From the NCBI RefSeq assembly GCF_022511585.1, contig NZ_JAKWBN010000002.1:248001-312000 (forward strand): a DNA stretch of 64,000 nt, in the 5' to 3' direction. The stretch comes from Shimazuella soli (GTDB taxonomy: Bacteria; Bacillota; Bacilli; Thermoactinomycetales; Thermoactinomycetaceae). A program made the translations under genes and the position numbers. Shown here one piece after another: positions 33,577 to 41,269 of the stretch. Below the pieces are notes generated by a model. The model searched no databases and was not told the DNA's origin. It saw only the letters and a program-made list of their open reading frames with translations. Position 1 is the stretch's first letter, and every line of letters starts with the position of its first letter.

Positions 33577-34077
33577 ATGGCACGATCTCGAAATATTAAG
33601 CCAGGATTTTTTCTAAATGATTTATTGGCGGAAGTTGATCCTCTTGGAAGATTACTCTTTGCCGGACTTTGGACAATAGCTGACAGAGAAGGAAGAATGG
33701 AGGATCGTCCCAAGAGAATTAAAGCTGAGATTTTACCATATGACAATTGCGATGTAGTTGAGTTATTGGACGAGCTTAACAATAGAAATTTCATCATGCG
33801 TTATCAGGTAGATGGTGGGAAATATATACAGATTACTGGCTGGCATAAACATCAAAATCCACATGTAAAAGAAAAAGCGAGTACGATACCAGCACCGGAC
33901 TTGTCCAATGCAAGTACTGTACAAGCACTACAAGACAATAAACAAGAAAAAAGTAGTTCTGGTTCTGGTAATGACAAAGAAAAAAAGATAAAGAAAATTA
34001 AGCAAGCTGATTCAGATGAAATGGAAAAAGAAAAAACTTTTGAAAATGACGGATCAGCGAAATCCTTTAAAAAATAA
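33577..34077 (+). CDS. Phage-type replication protein, N-terminal part only
   Basis: 166 residues. Residues 1-100 match the winged-helix N-terminal domain found in many Firmicute prophage replication proteins: MARSRNIKPGFFLNDLLAEV, LFAGLWTIADREGRMEDRPK, AEILPYDNCDV and YIQITGWHKHQNPH. The rest is a low-complexity Lys/Ser/Glu tail and then a stop. Full proteins continue with a DnaD-like or helicase-loader domain, so this is probably truncated or frameshifted. Confidence 0.7.
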   Translation: MARSRNIKPGFFLNDLLAEVDPLGRLLFAGLWTIADREGRMEDRPKRIKAEILPYDNCDVVELLDELNNRNFIMRYQVDGGKYIQITGWHKHQNPHVKEKASTIPAPDLSNASTVQALQDNKQEKSSSGSGNDKEKKIKKIKQADSDEMEKEKTFENDGSAKSFKK

Positions 34078-34190
34078 AGGGGTTTCGAAAGAACCGGAAA
34101 AGCACCATAAAAGTACAGTACAAGAACCAGAAAAGCATACAACAAATCCTGATATGCCGTAAAGAGATACGGCGATTGGAGTTAAAAGTG

Positions 34191-34337
34191 ATGGATCGTA
34201 TTATACGTCCGATACCTGTTTGCAACTGTTTTAAAGAAAAGATGCTTCAGGAAGAGAGAGAAAAAGAATTGGTGGAGCAGCGGGCGCGGGTGAGGCGCAT
34301 CTATGGAGAGGGATTTGCAAAGAGTCTGATCAGATAA
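34191..34337 (+). pseudogene. DnaC-like helicase loader remnant
   Basis: A 48-codon frame with ATG after TTGGAG reads MDRIIRPIPVCNCFKEKMLQ, then EEREKELVEQRARVRRIYGE. In phage DnaC-like loaders a Cys-rich zinc site is followed by such a charged helix and a GLxxRF motif before the AAA+ domain. Here the protein stops at AKSLIR, and no ATPase follows. The frame is also open for about 110 bases upstream. A remnant is the best reading. Confidence 0.45.
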
Positions 34338-34470
34338 CTGATAACTCATTGACTGAGTTTTCTAATCTAGTATGCTGAGAATTTAAAAGTACATATCCGG
34401 TTTCTGAGACTTTTAGGATACATGTTTCCCTATATCAATTTTTTGTTTAAAAAAATATAAAAATAATATT

Positions 34471-34482
34471 ATAAACGTTTAT
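34471..34482. repeat. Palindrome upstream of the resolvase
   Basis: ATAAACGTTTAT within TTATAAACGTTTATTATAA, 75 bases before the resolvase start. It is a possible subsite of a res region or an operator. A TATAAT box stands at about 34515-34520. Confidence 0.35.
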
Positions 34483-34557
34483 TATAAATCCTCCATATTT
34501 ACGGACGGATCTGTAGTATAATTAACTCAAGAGCGAATATTTGGGAGGATGGGAATA

Positions 34558-35205
34558 ATGCAAATGGGTTATATCCGAGTTTCCAGTAAAGACCAAAACG
34601 AAGAACGCCAAGTTAGAAAAATGTTGGATCTCGGAATTGAGGAACGAATGATTTTTATTGATAAGCAAAGTAGTAAAGACTTTGATCGTCCAAGTTATCA
34701 AACGATGAAACGATTTATTCGAGAAGGCGATTTAATTTATATTGATGCGTTAGATCGCTTGGGGCGTGACTATGATGGGATCATCCGAGAGTGGAAAGAG
34801 ATCACAAGAGAGCTAAATGCCGATATCATTGTATTGGAAAACCGAGCTTTGTTTGATAGTCGTAAATTCAAATCTATGGGAGATATGGGAAAATTAATGG
34901 AAGATCAATTTCTTAGCCTGTTGTCTTTTGTTGCTGAACAGGAGCGCAAGAAAATTAGACAGCGACAAGCGGAAGGCAAAGCAGTAGCAAAAGCAAATGG
35001 CAAGCGTTTAGGACGCCCACAGTTGAATCTAAATACCATTTCCGAGCAGCAAAAAAAGGTTTTACAGGACAATTATAAACGGTGGAAAACGCAGGAAATA
35101 ACTGGTGTCCAGTTTATGAAACTTCTTAATTTAAAGAAAAACACTTTTTATAAAATCTTAAAGGAATTTGAAAACACTCAAAGTACAACCGTGGAGGCTT
35201 CTTAA
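34558..35205 (+). CDS. Small serine recombinase (resolvase/invertase family)
   Basis: 215 residues. The catalytic domain opens MQMGYIRVSSKDQNEERQ, with Ser in RVSS. It has IYIDALDRLGRDYD with the conserved Arg residues and ends in the long helix QERKKIRQRQAEG. RLGRPQ then links to a C-terminal HTH (TGVQFMKLLNLKKNTFYKIL). The ATG at 34558 follows GGGAGG. It belongs to the short resolvase type and is distinct from the large integrase at 39318. It may resolve dimers or promote inversion within the element. Confidence 0.9.
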   Translation: MQMGYIRVSSKDQNEERQVRKMLDLGIEERMIFIDKQSSKDFDRPSYQTMKRFIREGDLIYIDALDRLGRDYDGIIREWKEITRELNADIIVLENRALFDSRKFKSMGDMGKLMEDQFLSLLSFVAEQERKKIRQRQAEGKAVAKANGKRLGRPQLNLNTISEQQKKVLQDNYKRWKTQEITGVQFMKLLNLKKNTFYKILKEFENTQSTTVEAS

Positions 35206-35208
35206 TCT

Positions 35209-35547
35209 ATGAGAGAGATCAAATTTAGAGTCTTCGCTAAAGATGAACGATTCCCAAAGGGTAAGATACACTACCCAGATACATTAACTGAAATCGACGA
35301 GGTTATGGATCAGATTAACACCACAGATATATCATTGATGCAATATACTGGTTTATTGGATCATAATGGGAAAGAAATTTATGAAGGCGACATTATAAAG
35401 ACAGATTTTCAAAAAAATGCAGTCGTAAGTTTTGAAAATGGCTGCTTTATGATCGGTGGAAAAAGAGGAATATCGATTGATCATTATTTGAATTCAGGCT
35501 TGCAGGTTATTGGGAATATACATGAGAATCCGGAATTATTGACGTAA
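35209..35547 (+). CDS. YopX-family phage protein
   Basis: 112 residues. MREIKFRVFAKDERFPKGKI, then LMQYTGLLDHNGKEIYEGDI, VVSFENGCF and QVIGNIHENPELL are the standard YopX signature, common in prophages of Firmicutes. Its function is unknown. It starts four bases after the resolvase stop and is therefore in the same transcript. Confidence 0.92.
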   Translation: MREIKFRVFAKDERFPKGKIHYPDTLTEIDEVMDQINTTDISLMQYTGLLDHNGKEIYEGDIIKTDFQKNAVVSFENGCFMIGGKRGISIDHYLNSGLQVIGNIHENPELLT

Positions 35548-35579
35548 AACCAGTAACCGTCACACTATGGAGGACAAAT

Positions 35580-35699
35580 ATGAAGCAAGTCATAATTTTT
35601 AGATCAAACTCAGAAGATGATATACAAAAAACAATTAATAGTTGGATTACAGCGAATAACAAAGTCAATGAAATTTTAGATATTAAATTAAACTCCTAA
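35580..35699 (+). CDS. Small protein, 39 residues (Cse60-like size and context)
   Basis: ATG at 35580 after TATGGAGG. The product MKQVIIFRSNSEDDIQKTIN continues as a short helix and strand. The pattern of an initial beta strand followed by an amphipathic helix resembles the small Cse60/YtzD-type proteins of phages and spores. Length and motif are too small for certainty. Confidence 0.45.
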   Translation: MKQVIIFRSNSEDDIQKTINSWITANNKVNEILDIKLNS

Positions 35700-35866
35700 C
35701 AAGACAATAGTTATTCTACCATACATTATTTTACAGCTATGATTATCTATGAGAAGAAGAGAAGCAACTGAACTTATGAACCTTAATTTGAACAACAATA
35801 TGAAAATGGATAGGTGAACGAGAAAAGTAAAGCCGTCACCGTCAAAATGAAAGGAGTCGTTATTGT

Positions 35867-36019
35867 ATGTCTGAAGGTATCAAAAGTGAGATTATGAGTG
35901 CCATAGATAGATTAAGTGAAAAAGATATGAGATTTCTTTTTGCCTTAGCGATTGGATATATCGATGACAAAAGAATCTTACAAGCAATTCTAGAACGTGC
36001 TGAGTCTATGGAAGCATGA
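35867..36019 (+). CDS. Hypothetical small helical protein, 50 residues
   Basis: ATG at 35867 lies eight bases after AAAGGAG. The product MSEGIKSEIMSAIDRLSEKD, then MRFLFALAIGYIDDKRILQA, is helical, and RLSEKDMRFLFALAIGYI resembles the helical repeats of small phage regulators. Not identified. Confidence 0.5.
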   Translation: MSEGIKSEIMSAIDRLSEKDMRFLFALAIGYIDDKRILQAILERAESMEA

Positions 36020-36055
36020 CCTACTGACTTAAAAATAATCAAACAAACTCAACTG

Positions 36056-36290
36056 CTACCCAGGATCAAAATGTAATCGAAACTGCTTCTGCGACATTCT
36101 GTACCGGCCAATTGCAAGTTGTCCACTTCTATCACATGGGCCAAAGAATACTTGAACATTACAAGAGGTCACAATATCGATCTTAGCAGTAACACCTTCA
36201 TATGGAGTTTGAGAATTACCATACCAGATATCGTTATTGCAAAGCGTGGAGTAGATATGATTGTGTAGCAAAAGATTTTGAATGATGTGT
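36056..36290 (+). pseudogene. Degenerate zinc-finger gene remnant, copy A
   Basis: This stretch aligns with 39036-39300 over most of its length. Shared segments include AGGATCAAAATGTAATC-like sequence, CAATTGCAAG and CTTCATATGGAGTTTGAGA, and both end with a GCAAAAGAATTTGAATGATG-type tail. Broken frames encode Cys-rich pieces (KCNRNCFC and YRYCKAWSRYD). It looks like the decayed copy of a small two-CxxC zinc protein gene. Confidence 0.45.
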
Positions 36291-36305
36291 TTTCCTAAGA
36301 TAAAT

Positions 36306-36330
36306 AAAAAGGCGGGATTTCCGCCTTTAC
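36306..36330. terminator. Intrinsic terminator
   Basis: AAAGGCGG pairs with CCGCCTTT around a five-base loop, in AT-rich flanks. Confidence 0.6.
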
Positions 36331-36415
36331 TTTGAATATGTCTTTGTGTATTTCATATCAAATCACCGTTCATCTTGTTCATATTTCATCGTCTCACACC
36401 GTCTCGAATGCGGGT

Positions 36416-36823
36416 TTATCCGTTTTTTATCTCCTTAAATGCAATACGTGAATAATGCGTCGTTATCCCCTTATCCTTCATGTCTTTATATGTTGGAAAT
36501 CTTCCCAGCTCATCGGTTAATATTTTTGCTGTTTATATAGCTTTGCTTCGTGCTTCTGTGTTTGCTTGAAATAGATGATCTTGTCTCTTTTCTTCTTGGT
36601 AGAATCCGATTTGACGCTTAAACGGTATGACGTGGGTTTCTTGTGCTTCCTTTTGATCATCTACTATAGGAGTGACAACTATCTCTTGTAATGACTCGGG
36701 TTGTCTTCTGAAATACTCAGGAAGACCATCTTTTATTATTTTCTTGCGTTTCTCCTCCGATTTTCGAGCTTCTTTTATCAAACATAAGTCCGGCTTACGA
36801 GACTCCCATTTCATCCATTCCAT
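36416..36823 (-). pseudogene. Element gene with in-frame TAA, family unknown
   Basis: The frame opens MEWMKWESRKPDLCLIKEAR and runs 96 codons to a TAA at 36533-36535. It continues in the same frame as TAKILTDELGRFPTYKDMKD, then KGITTHYSRIAFKEIKNG, to a stop at 36416. The second part reads like the natural C-terminus of the same protein. The upstream ribosome site is weak. It follows the DUF2637-like pseudogene on the minus strand. Confidence 0.5.
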
Positions 36824-36855
36824 TTTCTGAATGATTTTCTCTTCGTTGATATCTT

Positions 36856-37278
36856 ATTTGGCTTGTTTCAAGTGTTCTTTAAGGCTTTTTACATGCGGTT
36901 CATGGCTTCTTGTCCAAAGCCATACAAGTGTATTCTCCATGAGCCACATAGCCCCGCTTATTGCTACTCCAACAACGGAGCCAACTATTAAATTTTTCTG
37001 TGCCAATCCATACATATTTACTGCTGTTACAAATCCTAAACTGGTGAAGTATCTAATTTCTAAGAAAATTGGGACATTTCGTTGTAAAGCTCGTTGTCTT
37101 CCTCGTATAACAGCAAGGATGCGAAGAGTATTTCCACAAGTCCTGCTGTTAAATATGGGTTGAGACCTAATCCTCCTGATAATTTCGTTGTGTTCTGAAA
37201 AGATAAAGCGATGACGATTAACGCAATCACCACTACGATTCCTAGGACAACGATGTCAAGCGGTGTTCTTTTTTTCAT
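36856..37278 (-). pseudogene. Frameshifted membrane protein, DUF2637/SpdB-like
   Basis: ATG 37278 follows ACAGGAGG. Frame one encodes PLDIVVLGIVVVIALIVIAL, then LNPYLTAGLVEILFASLLLY and stops at 37060. In a second frame the sequence continues RALQRNVPIFLEIRYFTSLG, AQKNLIVGSVVGVAISGAMW and VKSLKEHLKQAK to 36856. A single indel near the GAGGAAGACA stretch (about 37100) would rejoin them into a four-helix protein of about 140 residues. Its layout resembles the DUF2637 (Spd) proteins of actinomycete conjugative elements. Confidence 0.55.
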
Positions 37279-37301
37279 GATGTGTACCTCCTGTGTATTT
37301 G

Positions 37302-37328
37302 ATCATAGATATATAATATATCATAGAT
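37302..37328. promoter_or_regulatory. Direct repeat ATCATAGAT x2, RHH operator candidate
   Basis: ATCATAGAT at 37302-37310 and 37320-37328, 18 bases apart. The pair lies between the DUF2637-like gene and the divergent RHH gene. Confidence 0.4.
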
Positions 37329-37383
37329 GTAATAGATATCAAGCATATGCTATAGTTAATTCAAAAACATTGGAGAGATTTAA

Positions 37384-37560
37384 ATGGCTAGAAAAAACAA
37401 AAATATATTATTGGATGAGGATTTATACAAAGAAGTGAAGGCATTGGCTGCTATTCAGAAGGAAAGAACCTATACAAATGATCTGATTGAAGAAGGTATG
37501 CGTTTGGTGTTAATCAAATACGGAGTAAGAAAAGAAAAAAACGAGAAAAAAGAAGAATGA
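37384..37560 (+). CDS. Ribbon-helix-helix (CopG-like) protein, 58 residues
   Basis: ATG at 37384 follows TTGGAGAG. MARKNKNILLDEDLYKEVKA has the beta strand and first helix of an RHH DNA-binding protein. RTYTNDLIEEGMRLVLIKYG is the second helix, and a Lys/Glu-rich tail follows. It is probably an autoregulator acting on the direct repeats just upstream. It overlaps a GIY-YIG remnant by ATGA. Confidence 0.75.
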   Translation: MARKNKNILLDEDLYKEVKALAAIQKERTYTNDLIEEGMRLVLIKYGVRKEKNEKKEE

Positions 37561-37610
37561 TTGTCTATAAAGTAACAAACAAAGTTGATGGGAAGGTTTA
37601 TAAGTGTTGA
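37557..37610 (+). pseudogene. GIY-YIG nuclease, N-terminal remnant
   Basis: The frame MIVYKVTNKVDGKVYKC starts in the ATGA overlap of the RHH gene. GIY-YIG nucleases begin IYKITNxxNGKxYIG, so the match breaks exactly at the YIG and the frame stops after one Cys. The rest is lost, which marks a deletion junction near 37600. Confidence 0.5.
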
Positions 37611-37656
37611 CTATTCATAATCATGAAGCAGAGTGTACAGAAAGAGGCTAACCAAC

Positions 37657-38583
37657 ATGCATAAAAGGAAAAGAAAGAGCAACACAAATCAAACTCAGGT
37701 TCCAACCAAACAATACACAGTTAAAGAGCCAACGGAGTTGCTGGTTTTTTTATTGAATACTTTATCAAATCTTGGCCGGAACTCCGTTAAATCCCTATTG
37801 AGCCATGGACAAGTATTGGTAAACGATCAAGCCGTGACGAAATACAATTTTCCACTACAACCTGGACAAACGGTATCCATTCGTAAGATAAAGATTACAA
37901 ATACACCACTCATGACAGGAGTTATTATTTTACATGAAGATGAGGATATCATCGTAATTGAGAAGGAAGCTGGATTGTTATCGGTTTCTTCTTCTAAAGA
38001 GAACGAATTAACAGCCTATCGACAGCTTATGGATCATGTCCGTAGAGGGAATCCTAAAAACCGGATTTTTGTCGTGCATCGTTTGGATCGAGACACATCT
38101 GGGGTGATGATGTTTGCCAAAAGCAAAGAGGTACAACAAACCATGCAAAATTCATGGAAAGACATAGTACAGGAGCGTCTTTACATTGCCCTTGTTGAGG
38201 GATCGGTAAAGAAAACAGAGGGTACTATTTCATCTTGGCTGAAAGAGACTACAACTTTCAAAACATATTCAAGTACTCGTCCGAATGATGGGAAACTTGC
38301 TGTGACACATTACGAAGTAATTAAATCCAATCAAAACTTTTCTTTATTGAAGGTGAATCTCGACACTGGACGGAAAAATCAAATCCGTGTACATATGCAG
38401 GATATAGGGCATTCCATTGTAGGTGATAAGAAATATGGTTCACGTATGAAACCAATTGGTCGACTTGGACTTCATGCTCAGGTCTTATCGTTTGTACATC
38501 CCACAACTGGTCTCCTGCTACGTTTTGAAACAAAAATCCCTAAGTCGTTTTTAAGTCCTTTTCGAAGCACACCTACGAAATAA
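37657..38583 (+). CDS. RluA-family pseudouridine synthase
   Basis: 308 residues. A basic N-terminus is followed by an S4 RNA-binding domain (SNLGRNSVKSLLSHGQVLVN) and the RluA catalytic core. That core includes VIEKEAGLLSV, RIFVVHRLDRDTSGVMMFAK with the catalytic Asp, ERLYIALVEG, and TGRKNQIRVHMQDIGHSIVG. It isomerises uridine in rRNA or tRNA. The ATG at 37657 follows AGAGGC. It is an unusual housekeeping-type cargo inside the gerE-intervening element, just after a deletion junction. Confidence 0.9.
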   Translation: MHKRKRKSNTNQTQVPTKQYTVKEPTELLVFLLNTLSNLGRNSVKSLLSHGQVLVNDQAVTKYNFPLQPGQTVSIRKIKITNTPLMTGVIILHEDEDIIVIEKEAGLLSVSSSKENELTAYRQLMDHVRRGNPKNRIFVVHRLDRDTSGVMMFAKSKEVQQTMQNSWKDIVQERLYIALVEGSVKKTEGTISSWLKETTTFKTYSSTRPNDGKLAVTHYEVIKSNQNFSLLKVNLDTGRKNQIRVHMQDIGHSIVGDKKYGSRMKPIGRLGLHAQVLSFVHPTTGLLLRFETKIPKSFLSPFRSTPTK

Positions 38584-38605
38584 ACTAATTATGAGAATAC
38601 ATAAA

Positions 38606-38784
38606 TGTTTACGTGGCCCAGAACAAGCATCCAGCGATGGAGGAACAACGAGACCATATAATTGTATCTGGGTAAACCCCGCATTTTTGAGGTGCGCCAA
38701 GAATTACTTCTTTTTGGAGTAGAACCAGAAACTGAACGACGAACCCTAATTCGACCAATAAATGGAATTTATCTGATGGACTAG
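38606..38784 (+). pseudogene. Broken coding remnant, family unknown
   Basis: Two overlapping frames, VYVAQNKHPAMEEQRDHIIV then SG and a stop, and PRIFEVRQELLLFGVEPETE then RRTLIRPINGIYLMD, look coding but are broken. No start with a ribosome site is present. It fills most of the gap between the pseudouridine synthase gene and the next small gene. Confidence 0.35.
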
Positions 38785-38833
38785 AGCGTGAACCATCTCA
38801 CTATCCTTATATGATTACAGGAGGTTGTTCTAC

Positions 38834-39013
38834 ATGAAGCAAAACAAACAGTTTGGTATAGAAATTAGTGGCACTATCTTTGCAAAGGATGAAAATACAA
38901 ACATTGACCATGATGAATTTTTGGATAAATTTATTGAGTTTGTGGAGAAGAATAATTGGTTGTTTGGAGGAGGAACAAAGCAAGTAGATAAGGATGGAGA
39001 GGTAGTAAAATAA
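38834..39013 (+). CDS. Hypothetical small protein, 59 residues
   Basis: ATG at 38834 after ACAGGAGG. The product is MKQNKQFGIEISGTIFAKDE, then FIEFVEKNNWLFGGGTKQVD. The beta-strand, acidic helix, and WLFGGGT pattern resembles small phage-associated proteins, but I cannot name the family. It lies 300 bases upstream of the integrase. Confidence 0.55.
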   Translation: MKQNKQFGIEISGTIFAKDENTNIDHDEFLDKFIEFVEKNNWLFGGGTKQVDKDGEVVK

Positions 39014-39035
39014 TTAATATCTATTAATCCATAGA

Positions 39036-39300
39036 CTCAACAGCTGGCCATGATCAAAATGTAATCAAAACAGATTATGTCATCACTGTAACAGTCAATT
39101 GCAAGCCATCCACCGTTATCACGTGATCAAATGATGCTGATCAGAAGTCATAGCGTCGATTTTAATGTCGATACATCTTCATATGGAGTTTGAGATTTAC
39201 CATAGCAGATACACCTATAGAGGCAAATGAGAACTTTTATTGCAAAACGTGTGGTGGATATGATGTATTGCAAAAGAATTTGAATGATGTGTTTAAATAA
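39036..39300 (+). pseudogene. Degenerate zinc-finger gene remnant, copy B
   Basis: Homologous to 36056-36290. Broken frames read KCNQNRLCHHCNSQLQAIHR and, near the end, NFYCKTCGGYDVLQKNLNDV, two CxxC pairs of one small zinc protein separated by stops. It occupies the region upstream of the integrase start, which therefore also carries the integrase promoter. I see no convincing sigma-E or sigma-K promoter in it. Confidence 0.45.
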
Positions 39301-39317
39301 AAAGGGAGCATAGAACA

Positions 39318-40784
39318 ATGAACGAAAAATATGCGTGTTATGTTCGTGTTTCTACTGATCGAGATGAACAGGTGTCTTCTGTTGAAAACCAAATTGATAT
39401 ATGCCGTAACTGGTTAGAGAGACAGGGATACGTATGGAATGAGAACAGCGTGTATAAGGACGAAGGAATCAGTGGAACCATTTTTAAAGATCGACCAGCG
39501 ATTCAGTTGCTATTGGAGAAAGCAAAGAGAAAAGAAATCAACATGGTGTTGTTCAAGTCGATCAGCCGGCTTGCTAGGGATTTGAAGGATGCTTTGGAAA
39601 TACGAGAAATATTTTTATCCCGAAATGTAAGAATTATTTCGATTGAAGAAGGCTATGACTCAGATGTTGCTGGAAAAAACGATATGAGTTTTGAAATGGC
39701 TTCCATGTTTGCTGATCACTACAGCAGAATGTTATCAGGGAGTATATCATCTGCACTGGCTGCTAAAGTTCGGCGTGGTCAACATATTGGGAAGATTCCA
39801 TTTGGTTATATTCGAGAAGATGGTATTTTGAAGATTAAACAAGATGAAGCTGATGTTGTGAGGATGATCTTTGATTGGTATGTAAATGAAGGATTGGGAT
39901 TCAAAACGATTACTCACAAATTAAATCAGTTGAGTTTGAAACCGAAAGAAATACAGAAGTGGCAAGTAACATCGGTGCAAAGAATTATTCGAAATCGTAT
40001 ATATTGTGGAGATTTTGTACTAAACAGATACACAACGATGAAAGTAGAAGGAAAAAAGAAACAAATTCAAAATCCAGAGAGTCGATGGCTCATTTTTCAC
40101 GATCATCATGAACCTATTGTTAGTCGGGAGTGGTGGGAAAAAGCAAATTCCAATCTTATTAAAACAAAAAAGAAAATATCGCCATGGAATGATCTTCGCG
40201 GGATACTAAAATGTAGTGAATGTGGATCGAGTATAGTGCCCATGTTGTCATGGAGATTGCTTGCAAATGGGAAAAAAAAGGACTATCGGTACATGAAATG
40301 CAGCAAATATCGTCGTATGGGAGAAGCTGGTTGTGTAAATCATAGTCCGATATTATACGAAGAAATAAAGTCTTTTTTGATCAAACAATTGCTGGAAAAA
40401 AGCTACATGTTAAAATTGTCTTTCGAAGATCAGTTCCAAGGACAAAAACACGACCGTCTTGTTGTAGTTGAAAAAGAGATTGATGATCTCAAAAACAAAG
40501 CAACAAAGCTGATTGACCTGCACTTAGAACAAATGATTAGTAAAGAAGAGTTTAAACAAAAACGTAATGAAATAGATTGGAAAATCAACAACCTAGAAAA
40601 TGAAAAGATTGAGTTGTCCAGACAGGAGTATACAACGAAGAAAATTGAGAGTATAAAACAGGCGTTTGATGTGTTGAGTAGCGATAGTCAAAACTTACAT
40701 CATGCGTTTAGAACACTGCTTGATAGAGTAGTGGTACATCCTCAAGGGGAAATGGATATTTACTATACATTTAATGTTGTGTAG
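39318..40784 (+). CDS. Large serine recombinase (integrase/excisionase of the gerE element)
   Basis: 488 residues. The N-terminal resolvase-type domain starts MNEKYACYVRVSTDRDEQVS, with the nucleophile Ser in RVST. The recombinase domain follows (GKIPFGYIREDGILKIKQDE). A zinc ribbon has LKCSECGSSIVP and later Cys residues (YMKCSKYRRMGEAGCVN). A coiled coil at about residues 380-450 is typical of this family. SpoIVCA of skin and related recombinases have this build. Its place 1 kb from attR makes it the best candidate for excising the element and restoring gerE. The ATG follows AAAGGGAG. Confidence 0.93.
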   Translation: MNEKYACYVRVSTDRDEQVSSVENQIDICRNWLERQGYVWNENSVYKDEGISGTIFKDRPAIQLLLEKAKRKEINMVLFKSISRLARDLKDALEIREIFLSRNVRIISIEEGYDSDVAGKNDMSFEMASMFADHYSRMLSGSISSALAAKVRRGQHIGKIPFGYIREDGILKIKQDEADVVRMIFDWYVNEGLGFKTITHKLNQLSLKPKEIQKWQVTSVQRIIRNRIYCGDFVLNRYTTMKVEGKKKQIQNPESRWLIFHDHHEPIVSREWWEKANSNLIKTKKKISPWNDLRGILKCSECGSSIVPMLSWRLLANGKKKDYRYMKCSKYRRMGEAGCVNHSPILYEEIKSFLIKQLLEKSYMLKLSFEDQFQGQKHDRLVVVEKEIDDLKNKATKLIDLHLEQMISKEEFKQKRNEIDWKINNLENEKIELSRQEYTTKKIESIKQAFDVLSSDSQNLHHAFRTLLDRVVVHPQGEMDIYYTFNVV

Positions 40785-40866
40785 TTTTTTTATTCTTTTG
40801 GAATGCATTGTGAGCTATCTTTTAATGTCTCCTTTCGGGACATTGTGGGAAAAATACCCACTATGG

Positions 40867-40872
40867 TATAAT
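40867..40872 (+). promoter_or_regulatory. Promoter of the 41-residue gene
   Basis: TATAAT at 40867-40872 with TTGTGG at about 40844-40849 and a spacer of 17-18. Two small stem-loops (AATGTC/GACATT and GTGGG/CCCAC) lie just upstream and overlap the -35 region. Confidence 0.5.
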
Positions 40873-40909
40873 ATTTTGACAATATCCAACTGGGCTCTAG
40901 GAGTGAAGG

Positions 40910-41035
40910 ATGCCTCAGGATTCTGTTGATAAATTGGTCGAGCTTTGGGAGAAAGGGGATGCAGCCGCAATAAAAGCTGCAGCTACCGGAGACCGGACGG
41001 AACTCGAAGAGTTCTCAAGGAGATCAGGGATCTGA
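40910..41035 (+). CDS. GC-rich mini-protein, 41 residues
   Basis: ATG at 40910 lies six bases after GGAG and a good TATAAT promoter is 40 bases upstream. The product is MPQDSVDKLVELWEKGDAAA, then IKAAATGDRTELEEFSRRSG and I. Its codons are GC-rich, and a strong hairpin follows, as for the two genes at 2973-4066. The first residues MPQ are shared with the gene at 2973-3282. No family is recognised. It lies between the integrase and attR. Confidence 0.5.
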   Translation: MPQDSVDKLVELWEKGDAAAIKAAATGDRTELEEFSRRSGI

Positions 41036-41069
41036 AGGAGTAGTAGTCCCTCCCTAACAGGGAACCCAA

Positions 41070-41110
41070 GCTCTCTGGTGATAGATAGAGAAACTCTACC
41101 ACCAGAGAGC
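41070..41110 (+). terminator. Strong hairpin after the 41-residue gene
   Basis: GCTCTCTGGTG and CACCAGAGAGC form an 11-bp perfect stem. There is no T tract, like the hairpins at 2908-2942 and 3445-3479. Confidence 0.5.
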
Positions 41111-41211
41111 ATCACAGGAATGACGAACAATTTAAATATAAGTTAGTAATGGAGAAAATATGAGACTAACGTTTCCCGCCTATACCTGATGACAATAAGA
41201 AAAACTATTTT

Positions 41212-41248
41212 AGTAATCTCTAAAATGTCCGTTTTAGAGATTACTTTT
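41212..41248 (+). terminator. Intrinsic terminator or attenuator
   Basis: AGTAATCTCTAAAA pairs perfectly with TTTTAGAGATTACT (14 bp) and is followed by TTT. It lies 22 bases upstream of the GTG of the next gene, so it could attenuate that gene. Confidence 0.6.
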
Positions 41249-41269
41249 CATTTAAGGGGGTTGGGGATA

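Noticed and set aside
34558-35205. The small resolvase as the enzyme that excises the gerE element
   Set aside because: It is a short resolvase lying in the middle of the element. The large serine recombinase near attR fits the known skin-type excision systems much better.
36831-37163. Open frame of 110 codons on the plus strand
   Set aside because: It is the antisense of the frameshifted DUF2637-like gene and lacks start signals.
39014-39317. Sigma-E promoter for the integrase (GATACATC at 39170 with ATA at 39150)
   Set aside because: The spacing is 17 and the -10 differs from CATACANT at two positions, so it is not better than chance in this AT-rich region.
40910-41130. Minus-strand frame opposite the 41-codon mini-gene
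   Set aside because: It reads through the hairpin and has no start signal. The plus-strand frame has promoter, ribosome site and hairpin in order.
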